Source: JAKFDI01 sp036676235 (GTDB lineage: Bacteria > Pseudomonadota > Gammaproteobacteria > Burkholderiales > Burkholderiaceae_C). From it: a stretch of DNA of 64,000 nt. Positions 19,055 to 27,113 of this stretch are shown here, piece by piece. Every line of letters begins with the position of its first letter. Positions within the stretch are counted from its first letter, which is position 1. The stretch is taken from positions 1-64,000 of the forward strand of contig JAKFDI010000021.1 in assembly GCA_036676235.1 (NCBI GenBank), read 5' to 3'. A program made the position numbers and the translations under genes. Under the pieces are notes generated by a model, which saw only the letters and a list, made by a program, of their open reading frames with translations, was not told the DNA's origin and ran no database searches.

Positions 19055-20305
19055 ATGCAGCCGCGCCGCCTCTCGTCTTCGGAGCCCGTGTCGCCCCTCG
19101 TGCTCGATGCGGCGCATGCGCACGTGGTTGCCGATTCGCACGAACGCTGCCGCGCGCTCGGCCTGCGTGCCGAGCAGTTGCCCGACCTCACACTGCTCGA
19201 ACGCGCCGACCTGCGCATCGCCCAGGAGCGCAACCGCCGCCTGTGCGAGCAGGCGATGCCGGTGCTCGAGCTGCTGTGGGAGCAGCTGTCGCATACGCAC
19301 AGCATCGTCGGCCTCACCGATTCGCACGGTACGGTGCTGCACGTGCTGGGCGACGCCGGCTTCCTGGACCGCGCGCAGCGCGTGGCGCTGGTGCCGGGCG
19401 CCGTGTGGTCGGAGGCCTCCAAGGGCACCAACGCAGTCGGCACGGCGCTCATGAACGAGGACGCGACGCTGGTGCATGGTGCCGAGCACTACCTGCGCGC
19501 CAACCACTTCCTCACCTGCTCGGCCGCGCCCATCTTCGACCACACCGGCTCGATGATCGGCGTGATCGACGTCTCCGGCGAGCAGCGCTCCTACCACCCG
19601 CACACGCTGGCGCTGGCGCGCATGTCGGCGCGGCTGATCGAGAACCAGTGGTTCGCCGACCGCTTCCGCCACCGGCTCAAGCTGCATGTGCATGCGCAGC
19701 CGGCAGGTCTGGGCACGGTGCAGGAAGGCGTGATCGCGCTCGATGCCGACGGCCGCATCCTCGGCGCCAACCGCTGCGCGCTCGACCTGCTGGGGCGCAA
19801 TGCGGTGACCCTGCGGCACGAATCGGTGGAGATGATCTTCGGCGTCTCGCTCGCGCGCATGATCGATCACGCGCGCCTCGCGGGCGATGCGCCGATGGCG
19901 TTGGCGCTGATGCCGCCGTCGCGCGGCGGCACGCCGCGATGGCCCGCCACGGCGCCGGCCTCGTCAGCGGCCGGCGAACGAGGCGCGGTGGCGACCGCGA
20001 TGCGCGAACTCGCCTCGGCGACGCGGGCGCTCTACGTGAAGGTGTCGCTCGATGCGCCCGCGCTCGTGCATGCGCCGGTGCACATGCAGGGCGCGAGCCC
20101 CATTGACGCGCCGGCGCCCGCCGTGCCGGTTGCTGCCGCGGCACCGCGCGCGGCCACGCTGCGGGAACGCGAACTCGCCGCCATCACCGAGGCCGTGGCC
20201 GCGGCCGGCGGCAACATGGCGCGGGCCGCGCGCACGCTGGGCATCGGCCGCAGCACGCTCTATCGCAAGTGGCGCGCCCGCGCCAACGAAAGCGCGGCCG
20301 ACTGA
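19055..20305 (+). CDS. GAF-domain, Fis-type HTH transcriptional regulator lacking the AAA+ domain
   Basis: A 416-residue regulator related to AcoR/DhaR activators. The N-terminal half has an AcoR-type region and a GAF domain (about 75-215) with GAVWSEASKGTNAVGTAL and LTCSAAPIFDHTGSMIGVIDVSG. A PAS-like segment (EGVIALDADGRILGANRCAL, about 230-280) follows. The C-terminus is a Fis HTH (GGNMARAARTLGIGRSTLYRKW). The Walker A, GAFTGA and Walker B motifs of sigma-54 activators are all absent; a low-complexity Ala/Pro linker stands in that place. It therefore cannot remodel sigma-54 holoenzyme and may act as a simple activator or repressor. The ATG lies 5 bp after the 225-bp element with no clear ribosome-binding site; a GTG near 19087 behind CGGAG is an alternative start. 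Confidence 0.8.
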   Translation: MQPRRLSSSEPVSPLVLDAAHAHVVADSHERCRALGLRAEQLPDLTLLERADLRIAQERNRRLCEQAMPVLELLWEQLSHTHSIVGLTDSHGTVLHVLGDAGFLDRAQRVALVPGAVWSEASKGTNAVGTALMNEDATLVHGAEHYLRANHFLTCSAAPIFDHTGSMIGVIDVSGEQRSYHPHTLALARMSARLIENQWFADRFRHRLKLHVHAQPAGLGTVQEGVIALDADGRILGANRCALDLLGRNAVTLRHESVEMIFGVSLARMIDHARLAGDAPMALALMPPSRGGTPRWPATAPASSAAGERGAVATAMRELASATRALYVKVSLDAPALVHAPVHMQGASPIDAPAPAVPVAAAAPRAATLRERELAAITEAVAAAGGNMARAARTLGIGRSTLYRKWRARANESAAD

Positions 20306-20312
20306 CGCCGCG

Positions 20313-21314
20313 TCATCCCTGCCCGCACACCGCTGCCGTCTGCGGCATCGCCGAGCCGTCCTTCTTCTGCACCAGCGCCACGCCGTTGCGCACGGCGATC
20401 ACCTCGGCCAGGATGGACACGGCGATCTCCGCCGGCGTCTTGCTGCCGAGGTTGAGCCCGATGGGGCCGTGCAGGCGGTCGATTTCCGCGGCCGACAGAT
20501 CGAACAGCGCGAGCCGCTCCTGCCGCTTGGCGGTGTTGCCACGCGAGCCCAGCGCGCCGACGTAGAACGCGGGCGACTTGAGCGCCTCCAGCAGCACCAG
20601 GTCGTCGAGCTTGGGGTCGTGCGTGACGGCCACCACCGCGCAGTGCGGATCGAGCTGCATCTCGACCGCCAGGTCGTCAGGCATGGCGGTGCTGAAGGTC
20701 GTGCCGGGCACGTCCCAGGTGAGGTGGTATTCCTCGCGCGGATCGCAGCAGGTGACCTCGAAGTCCAGCGGCAGCGCCATCTGCGCCAGCACGCGCGAGA
20801 GCTGGCCCGCGCCGATGATGAGCATGCGCCACTTCGGGCCGAACAGCGCGCGCACGGTGCGGCCGTCGAAGCTGAAGGCCTCGCCGCGCACGGCGGGCTC
20901 GACGCTCACTTCCTGCGTCTGCAGGTCGAGCCGGCGCGCCACCAGTTCATGCCGCGCGGTGCGCGCCAGCACCTCGTCGATCCAGCCGATATCGCGCAAC
21001 GGCTCCTGCACCAGGCGCAGGTTCCCGCCGCACGGCAGGCCGAAGCGCGCCGCCTCTTCCTTGGTGACGCCGTAGGTCACGAGCGAGGCGCCGTCCACGC
21101 GCTCGCCGTGGCGCACGCGGTCGATGAGATCGTCTTCGACGCAGCCGCCGGACACCGAACCCACCACCAGGCCGTCGTCGCGCAAGCACAGCAGCGCGCC
21201 GGGTGGGCGCGGCGCCGAGCCCCAGGTCTCGATCACCGTGACCAGCCACACCTTGCGACCTTCGGCGAACCAGTCGCGCGCTTGCGAAAGCACTTGCAGG
21301 TCGAGGCTGTCCAT
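20313..21314 (-). CDS. XdhC/CoxI-family protein (molybdenum hydroxylase maturation)
   Basis: A 333-residue XdhC-family protein. The N-terminal XdhC_CoxI domain is clear (VTVIETWGSAPRPPGALLCL, VGSVSGGCVEDDLI with the conserved Cys, FGLPCGGNLRLV). The C-terminal half is a Rossmann-like domain (MLIIGAGQLSRVLAQMA, VAVTHDPKLDD, FYVGALGSRGNTAKRQERL). XdhC proteins bind molybdenum cofactor and help sulfurate and insert it into xanthine dehydrogenase-type enzymes. No molybdenum hydroxylase genes are in the window, so the client is unknown. It lies 88 bp downstream of senA on the same strand and ends 7 bp from the convergent GAF regulator. Confidence 0.9.
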   Translation of the reverse strand: MDSLDLQVLSQARDWFAEGRKVWLVTVIETWGSAPRPPGALLCLRDDGLVVGSVSGGCVEDDLIDRVRHGERVDGASLVTYGVTKEEAARFGLPCGGNLRLVQEPLRDIGWIDEVLARTARHELVARRLDLQTQEVSVEPAVRGEAFSFDGRTVRALFGPKWRMLIIGAGQLSRVLAQMALPLDFEVTCCDPREEYHLTWDVPGTTFSTAMPDDLAVEMQLDPHCAVVAVTHDPKLDDLVLLEALKSPAFYVGALGSRGNTAKRQERLALFDLSAAEIDRLHGPIGLNLGSKTPAEIAVSILAEVIAVRNGVALVQKKDGSAMPQTAAVCGQG

Positions 21315-21402
21315 CGTGAGGTCTCCGGCTGGCTGTCGAGCGGCAAAGCCTAGCGCGATCGATCGGCGCTGTCATCGGCCGCGGCCGAAGCACGCACCGC
21401 GG

Positions 21403-22638
21403 TCAGAGGGAACAGCTTCGGAAGCCGGTGAACAGGTCGTCGCGCGCGGGCAGCGCGAAGCCGCGGAACTTCGGATCGCGCAGCCGGCCATGCGTGGCGA
21501 AGGAGCCGCCGCGCAGCACCTTGTGCGAGCCGAAGGCCGGCTCGGAATAGTCGCGCCACGGGTCGGGCGAGAAGCCGGGGTACGGCCGCAGGCTCGACGC
21601 CACCCATTCCCACACGCTGCCGTACTGGAAGCCGCGCGAGCGCCCGCTGCAGGCGGCCGCTTCCCACTCCACCTCGGCCGGCAGGCGCCGGCCGGCCCAG
21701 CGGCACCAGGCATCGGCCTCGTACCAGCTCAGGTGCAGCGCCGGCTGCGCCAGCGGCACGCGCGCCAGCCGGCCGAAGCGCTGCTGCATCACGCCCTGAC
21801 GCATCTGGTCGACATGGCGCGGCACGCGGCGCTCGCCGCGCGTCACCCACTGCCAGCCCTCGGCCGACCAGTGCGCCGCTTCGTCGTAGCCGCCATCCTC
21901 CACGAACTCGGCGAACTGTGCCCAGGTGACGGGCACCGCATCGATCTCGAACTCGGGCAGCGCCACCTCGTGCGCCCACTTCTCGTTGTCGAAGACGAAG
22001 CCGCGCGGGCGCGAGCCGAGCGTGTGGCGCATGGCCGGAAACAGCAGCGGCTCGCGCGGCGGCTGCGAGGCGATCTCGGGCAGCGCGGCGCCGGCGGCGC
22101 GCAGGTCGAAGTCCAGCGTCTGCGCCATGTGGGCGAAGGTCTCGCCGCGCAGGTCTTCATGGAACAGCGCGAGGCGGAAGAAGTACAGGCCGTCGTCGCT
22201 TTCCTCGGCGGCTTCCAGCAGCTCGAGCGTCACCTCCATCGTGTCGGCGAGGTACTGCTTCGTCTCCTGCGCGTCCGGCAGGTCGAGCTGCCAGCGCGCA
22301 TCGTGCGTGAGCAGCGACGTGTCGTACCAGCGGTCGGCCTGGTGCTCGATCGACGCGAGGCCCGCGGCCTGCGGGTCGCAGCCCGTGCCGCGCTGACGCT
22401 GCACGTTGCGCGCGATCCAGCGCTCCTGGAACCAGGCGAGATGCCCGGCCAGCCACAGCGGCGGCAGCAGTTCGGGCGAGCACGGCACAGCGAGATCGGC
22501 GCCGAGGCGGTCTTCGTAGACAGACAGCCAATGCAGCGTGCGGTTGCGTGCGTCCATCAGCGCGAGCGAGAGCAACTCGCGGCCGGCGCGGCGCATCTTC
22601 GAGGTGTGCAGATCGGTGGTGCCGTCTTGGGTTGCCAT
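21403..22638 (-). CDS. senA: Selenoneine synthase SenA-like (EgtB-related non-haem iron enzyme)
   Basis: 411 residues with the two-domain EgtB layout. Residues 20-175 form a DinB_2-like helical iron-site domain; from about 215 there is an FGE-sulfatase/C-type-lectin-like domain ending VLRGGSFATHGRLRDPKFRG and FTGFRSC. In EgtB the iron motif is H-x3-H-x-E. Here His66 and H160-E-D-L-R-G-E166 are seen, with Arg at the second His position and another His at 170. This is the form typical of the separate SenA branch, which in Variovorax joins a selenosugar to hercynine. The usual partners senB (glycosyltransferase) and senC (selenophosphate synthetase-like) are not adjacent. Foreign DNA begins within 60 bp of its start codon. 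Confidence 0.75.
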   Translation of the reverse strand: MATQDGTTDLHTSKMRRAGRELLSLALMDARNRTLHWLSVYEDRLGADLAVPCSPELLPPLWLAGHLAWFQERWIARNVQRQRGTGCDPQAAGLASIEHQADRWYDTSLLTHDARWQLDLPDAQETKQYLADTMEVTLELLEAAEESDDGLYFFRLALFHEDLRGETFAHMAQTLDFDLRAAGAALPEIASQPPREPLLFPAMRHTLGSRPRGFVFDNEKWAHEVALPEFEIDAVPVTWAQFAEFVEDGGYDEAAHWSAEGWQWVTRGERRVPRHVDQMRQGVMQQRFGRLARVPLAQPALHLSWYEADAWCRWAGRRLPAEVEWEAAACSGRSRGFQYGSVWEWVASSLRPYPGFSPDPWRDYSEPAFGSHKVLRGGSFATHGRLRDPKFRGFALPARDDLFTGFRSCSL

Positions 22639-22697
22639 GAGCGAATCGTGTTCTGGATTCCCTCGATTCTGGCCTCCTCCGCCAACCTCTTCTGACA

Positions 22698-23148
22698 GTG
22701 GCTCACTGCGCGCGCATAGCCGACTACAAGCCGCAGTTCAAGAAGCTGTATGAGTGCGCCAGCGGCACCGCCGACCTGTACGTGTACTTCTACGAACGCT
22801 CGATGCAACTGCTCAAGCCACAGGGCGCCTTGAGTTTCATCACCAGCAACAAGTGGTACCGCGCCGGTTACGGCAAGGCGCTGCGAACCTACCTGCGCGG
22901 CCACGCCAAGCTGCTGTCCATCATTGACTTCGGCGACGAGCCGGTATTTACTGCGTTGGCCTATCCGACTATTTGAAGCGTGCGAGCGCGAGCACATTGC
23001 CCGCCTTGCTGAGCTTGAAGGGTCCGCGCTGCAAGCCGCAGCAGAAGGGCTGGCAGAACGTATCTTCAGCAACGACCATCCGATCTACGCGATGCTGTTC
23101 GACCTGCAGGCGCTGGACGTGGTGCGCATCATCGAAGCGCGGGATTGA
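22698..23148 (+). pseudogene. Remnant of an Eco57I/type IIG-like DNA adenine methylase
   Basis: Two pieces in different frames. The first (22698-22976) reads YKPQFKKLYECASGTADLY, then LLKPQGALSFITSNKW, RAGYGKALRTYL and IIDFGDEPVFTALAYPTI. This is the stretch that follows the NPPY motif in Eco57I-type methylases. The NPPY itself and everything before it are missing. The second piece (22972-23148) begins FEACEREHIARLAELEG in the +1 frame, ends VVRIIEARD, and is probably the extreme C-terminus of the same gene after an internal deletion. No start codon or catalytic motif remains, so it cannot be active. It marks the left edge of the foreign island. Confidence 0.7.
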
Positions 23149-23181
23149 GCCCGGTTGACGAACCACAACTCGAAACTTTCC

Positions 23182-24099
23182 ATGCCGACCCATACACCCG
23201 ACAGCCCCGTGCCCGACCAGGGCCGCGTCATCCTGTTCCAAGAGAAGGCGATACGCCGCAGTTGGCATGAGAACGCATGGTGGTTCTCTGTCGTGGATGT
23301 GTGCGCGGTGCTCACAGGCAGCGTGGACGCGGGCGCCTACTGGCGCAAGCTCAAGCAGCGGCTTGTGGCTGAGAGCGGCCAACCCGTGACGTTCTGTCAC
23401 GGATTGAAGCTCACGGCTGCGGACGGCAGGCAACGTGTGACCGACTGCGCCAACACCGAGGGGCTGTTCCGCATCATCCAGTCGATTCCCTCGCCGAAGG
23501 CCGAGCCGTTCAAGCGCTGGCTGGCCCAGGTGGGCTACGAACGGGTGCAGGAGATCGAGAACCCCGAATTGGCTAGTTCCCGCGCCCGCACCTTGTATCA
23601 AGCCAAGGGCTACCCGAAGGATTGGATTGAGAAGCGCCTGCGCTCGATGGCCGTTCGCGACGAACTCACTGACGAATGGAAGGCTCGCGGCGTGCAGGAG
23701 GGCAAGGAGTACGCCATCCTCACCGCCGAAATCGCCCGTGCCACGTTTGGCGTGACACCGGGTGCGCACAAACAGCTCAAGGGCCTGGGCACGGTGAAGA
23801 CCGGCAACAACCTGCGCGACCACATGACCGACCTAGAGTTGATCTTCACGATGCTCGGCGAAGCCGGCACCACCGAGATCGCCCGCAAACTCGACGCACA
23901 GGGCTTCGACCCGAATCGCCGCGCAGCGCGGCAGGGTGGCACGGTGGCCGGCAACGCACGGCGCGAGTTGGAAGCCAAGACCGGTGCGCCGGTACTGAGC
24001 AAGAAGAACTACCTGAGCCTTCGTGACACGGCCCCTGCGGTCGAGGCGTCGACGCAAACGATCAAGGGCAAGGCACCGCGCAAAGGCAAGAAGGCGTGA
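23182..24099 (+). CDS. BRO-N / DinD-like protein
   Basis: 305 residues from the ATG at 23182; a TTG at 23155 would add nine. The N-terminal third is a BRO-N (phage antirepressor-type) domain: WWFSVVDVCAVLTGSVDAGAYWRKLKQRL, a polar middle, then NTEGLFRIIQSIPSPKAEPFKRWLAQVG. The C-terminal half resembles DNA-damage-inducible protein D (NNLRDHMTDLELIFTMLGEA, TEIARKLDAQGF, GGTVAGNARRELEAKTG). E. coli DinD modulates RecA filaments. BRO-N proteins bind DNA and are common in phages and in restriction/defence islands. Its stop overlaps the GTG of the ATPase gene, so the two are translationally coupled. GC content is visibly lower than in surrounding genes, consistent with transfer. Confidence 0.8.
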   Translation: MPTHTPDSPVPDQGRVILFQEKAIRRSWHENAWWFSVVDVCAVLTGSVDAGAYWRKLKQRLVAESGQPVTFCHGLKLTAADGRQRVTDCANTEGLFRIIQSIPSPKAEPFKRWLAQVGYERVQEIENPELASSRARTLYQAKGYPKDWIEKRLRSMAVRDELTDEWKARGVQEGKEYAILTAEIARATFGVTPGAHKQLKGLGTVKTGNNLRDHMTDLELIFTMLGEAGTTEIARKLDAQGFDPNRRAARQGGTVAGNARRELEAKTGAPVLSKKNYLSLRDTAPAVEASTQTIKGKAPRKGKKA

Positions 24100-25733
24100 G
24101 TGCGGTGCCACCGGGCACCGCCCCGGCCGCCGTCCCCGCAGTGCCGGTTTCCAAGCCATTGCGCATCAAAACGTTGACGCTGACGGATTTCCGCGCATTT
24201 CCTGGGCCTGCACCGCAGGCCATCGAGTTCGGCGGCAAGAACCTGCTCGTCTACGGCGAAAACGGTGCCGGCAAGTCCTCGATCTTTCACGCATTGCGCT
24301 GCGTCTTTTCGGACGCTCCGCAGAGCAAGCGGGGCTCACTGGCCGACTACAAGAACAAGTTCTCCTCAGCCGGAGTCGGCTGCGCCAGGGTCGATGTCGC
24401 CTTCGACGGCATGAGCGAATTGGCTTCGTGGACCCTGGAACTCTCGCTTCCCGGAGTTCACCCATTGTCGGACGCGAGACCGACCGCGGCTGACGCGACC
24501 TTCGAGCGCCACCCGTTCCACGTGATGCGCGAGCCCGCCAGAACGACGTTTCGCCGCGCAACCGCGAGAGCTGCTTGTCTGGACTACCGCCCATTGCTCG
24601 ATACCAACTACAGGCACGGCAGCGAAGAAATCAATCTGTTCAGCGTGGCGGCCAACCATCTGCTGCGTGACTACGACTACACACCGCCCGGCGGCCAGCC
24701 CACGACGATTGGAAGGCTATGGGACAAGGTGGACAGGGCAGACAAGACAAAGGCGGTGGGAGCGGACCCAAGTCACCGTCCAAGCTTCGTGAAGGACTGC
24801 GAGAACCTGAATGAGGCTGTTTCCTCCGCCCTGATCACGCTCCAGCCGCTCGTCAACACGCTGCTCGGTGACCTCGGCCACTCAGATCTCCAGGTCGTCA
24901 ACCTCGCATACGGCTACGTCGGCCCGAAGGCAGCACGTCTGAAGCGAGAGCGTGGGTTGATGGGCGGCACGCTCGTCCCCAACGTGCGCTATCGGGGTCA
25001 TGACCCCGCGCGACCCCAAGACTTCTTGAACGAGGCCCGGTTGTCGGCGCTGGCCTTGAGCATCTACTTTGCGGGCAGGCTGACATGCACGCCCGCCGTG
25101 CCGAGCGATGTGCTCAAGCTGTTAGTGCTTGACGACGTTCTGATCGGACTCGACCACGCCAATCGCCTGCCGGTGCTCGATCTGCTGCAAAAACACTTCG
25201 CGACTTGGCAGATCGTGCTGCTGACCCACGACCGAGGCTGGTTCGACATGACACGGGGTTGGTTGGACGAAACAGCGTGGCACTGCGTAGAGATTTTTGA
25301 AGGCGACGCATCGGCACCTGCGCCAATGCCTGTGGTAAGGGCAACGTCGAATCGCCCGGCAAAGCAGTACCTTGCACATGCCAAGCGCCTGCTCGCCGAT
25401 CACTATGTGGAGGCCGGCGCCAACTACGCGCGCCAGGCCTTTGAAGCCGCCCTTCGCGGCGGATGCCAGCACAACAGTGTCTTGGTTGCTTTTCAGCAGA
25501 ACACCAAAGACGTGAAGGCAGAGGTCCTGCTGAAGGCAGTTGAAGATTGGGCGAAGCTCGACTCCGCACGGAAGCTGCGATTCGAATCAGTACTGGAACG
25601 CCTGCGCCTACTCCGCAACGTTGTACTGAACCCGTACTCGCATTCGCTGGCACCGAACATTCCGACGGATGAAGTACGGAACGCCATAGACGAGGTGGAG
25701 AAGCTGATCGATGCCTTTGCGGGCAAACACTGA
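24096..25733 (+). CDS. ABC/SMC-like AAA ATPase with C-terminal helical domain
   Basis: A 545-residue RecF/SMC-type ATPase starting at a GTG that overlaps the preceding stop. It has RIKTLTLTDFRAF, Walker A GENGAGKSS (about residues 53-61), and a short insertion without a long coiled coil. The signature-like region is FLNEARLSALALSIYFAGRL, Walker B is LLVLDDVLIGLD, and the H-loop is IVLLTHDRGWFD. From about 420 a separate helical domain begins (YLAHAKRLLADHYVEAGANYARQAFE) and ends with LRNVVLNPYSHS. Such short SMC-like ATPases with helical, sometimes HEPN-type, tails are typical of defence modules, but this one matches no named system I can recall. Coupling to the DinD-like gene suggests a two-protein unit. 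Function is inference. Confidence 0.8.
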   Translation: MSAVPPGTAPAAVPAVPVSKPLRIKTLTLTDFRAFPGPAPQAIEFGGKNLLVYGENGAGKSSIFHALRCVFSDAPQSKRGSLADYKNKFSSAGVGCARVDVAFDGMSELASWTLELSLPGVHPLSDARPTAADATFERHPFHVMREPARTTFRRATARAACLDYRPLLDTNYRHGSEEINLFSVAANHLLRDYDYTPPGGQPTTIGRLWDKVDRADKTKAVGADPSHRPSFVKDCENLNEAVSSALITLQPLVNTLLGDLGHSDLQVVNLAYGYVGPKAARLKRERGLMGGTLVPNVRYRGHDPARPQDFLNEARLSALALSIYFAGRLTCTPAVPSDVLKLLVLDDVLIGLDHANRLPVLDLLQKHFATWQIVLLTHDRGWFDMTRGWLDETAWHCVEIFEGDASAPAPMPVVRATSNRPAKQYLAHAKRLLADHYVEAGANYARQAFEAALRGGCQHNSVLVAFQQNTKDVKAEVLLKAVEDWAKLDSARKLRFESVLERLRLLRNVVLNPYSHSLAPNIPTDEVRNAIDEVEKLIDAFAGKH

Positions 25734-25814
25734 TTCACGCTTCAGGTTGCGGCGCGAGTCACGACGCCGACCATTCTTCACGGCCGAACAGGTCCAGCGC
25801 TGGCTGCGCAGTGA

Positions 25815-27053
25815 TCACGCCGATGAAGCGCGCGACCGGTCGGGCGATGTGGGCGCGCCGGCGCTCACTGCACGCGGCCGGCCGGCCAGCGCGAGGCAGG
25901 CGAACGACGCAACGCCGACCGCCGCGAGCGCGAGGATCAGCTCGCGATAGCCGGGCAGCAGCAGGAGCAGCCACGCGGTGGCGAGCGGCGCCATCGAGCG
26001 CACGAGCAAGGTGATGCTCGACATCGCGCCGCTGATGCGCCCGACGTGTTCGCGCCCGAAGTACTCGGGCACCACACCGCCGCGCACGATGGTGATCAGC
26101 CCGTTGACGAAGCCGAACAGCAGCGCGAACAGCAGCAGCCCCGTCAGGTGGTCGACGAGCGCGAACAGCGCGAGCGACACCGGCAGCAGGGCCATCATCG
26201 CCAGACCCAGCGCGCGCGGCGACAGGCTGCGCCCGAAGCGCGCGTGCAGCATGCGGCCGAACACCTGCGCCGGGCCGAACCACACCACCACCGACAAGGC
26301 CTGCGCATCCGTCAGGCCCTTGGCGGCCAAGGCCGGCATCAGGTGCACCCACAGCGCCGCCGCAGTGAAGTAGTAGCAGGTGAACGCGGCGGTGAGCAGC
26401 CAGAACGACGGGCCGCGCAGGGCGGCATCGAGCGTCGTGTGCGTGACCGGCGCGTCAGGCGTGATTGGGGCGGCCGGCGGCGCGGGGTGGCCTCGCAAGG
26501 CCCAGGCGTGCAGCGGCGTCACGACGAAGAGCATCAGGCCCGCGATGAACAGCAGCGCGCCGCGCCAGTCCAGCCAGTCGATCAACCAGGCGGTCGCAGG
26601 AAAGGCCAGCGTGCTGGCGAAGCCGCCCACCAGCGTGAGCGTGGTGATGCCGCTCATGTAGCGGCCCGGATAGCGCCGCGTGAGGATGGCGAAGGCCGGC
26701 TCGTAGAGCGTCATCGCCATCGCCGCGCCGAGCACGGCCCAGGTGGCGTAGAGCATGGGCAGGCTGTCCACGCGCGACCACAGCGCGAAGCCGAGTGCGG
26801 CCAAGGCACTGCCCCAGGCCATCACCGCGCGCCCGTGGCCACGGTCGATCGCCACGCCGACCGCATAGCTCGCCAGCCCCCACACGACCAGCGCCAGCGT
26901 GAACGCGCCCATCATGGCCGGCTTGCCCCAGCCGAGCGTGCGCTCCATCGGCAGCACGAAGGAGGTGAAGGTGTAGTAGAGCGCGGCCCAACTGAGGATC
27001 TGGCCGAGCGCGAGAGCGGTGACGGTGTTTCGGTACGACGGCGAGGACGGCAT
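25815..27053 (-). CDS. Major facilitator superfamily transporter
   Basis: A 412-residue MFS protein with twelve predicted hydrophobic segments in two halves split by a Pro/Ala-rich loop at about 195-215. The typical cytoplasmic loop signature is present in the form AIDRGHGRAVMAWGS (about 70-84), and the second half carries the EYFGREHVGRISGAM segment. It most resembles the oxalate/monocarboxylate-type (MFS_1) transporters, but no substrate can be read. It is 60 bp downstream of the second cyanophycin synthetase on the same strand. A 9-bp hairpin without T-tract lies between them, so read-through is possible but not shown. Confidence 0.88.
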   Translation of the reverse strand: MPSSPSYRNTVTALALGQILSWAALYYTFTSFVLPMERTLGWGKPAMMGAFTLALVVWGLASYAVGVAIDRGHGRAVMAWGSALAALGFALWSRVDSLPMLYATWAVLGAAMAMTLYEPAFAILTRRYPGRYMSGITTLTLVGGFASTLAFPATAWLIDWLDWRGALLFIAGLMLFVVTPLHAWALRGHPAPPAAPITPDAPVTHTTLDAALRGPSFWLLTAAFTCYYFTAAALWVHLMPALAAKGLTDAQALSVVVWFGPAQVFGRMLHARFGRSLSPRALGLAMMALLPVSLALFALVDHLTGLLLFALLFGFVNGLITIVRGGVVPEYFGREHVGRISGAMSSITLLVRSMAPLATAWLLLLLPGYRELILALAAVGVASFACLALAGRPRAVSAGAPTSPDRSRASSA

Positions 27054-27076
27054 GCCCGGCGATTATCGGCAGGCGA

Positions 27077-27099
27077 TGCGGTGGCGAAGGGCCACCGCA
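27077..27099 (-). terminator. Hairpin after the second cyanophycin synthetase gene
   Basis: Perfect 9-bp inverted repeat TGCGGTGGC-GAAGG-GCCACCGCA, 14 bp past the stop of the synthetase. No T-run follows on the minus strand, so it may be a weak or Rho-assisted stop or an mRNA 3'-end stabiliser. Confidence 0.35.
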
Positions 27100-27113
27100 C
27101 GGGGCTTGGCGAC

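Noticed and set aside
22924..23148. A separate small protein of 74 residues next to the methylase fragment
   Set aside because: Its first 16 codons overlap the methylase fragment in another frame and lack a ribosome-binding site. The rest looks like a C-terminal scrap, so it is treated as part of the same pseudogene.
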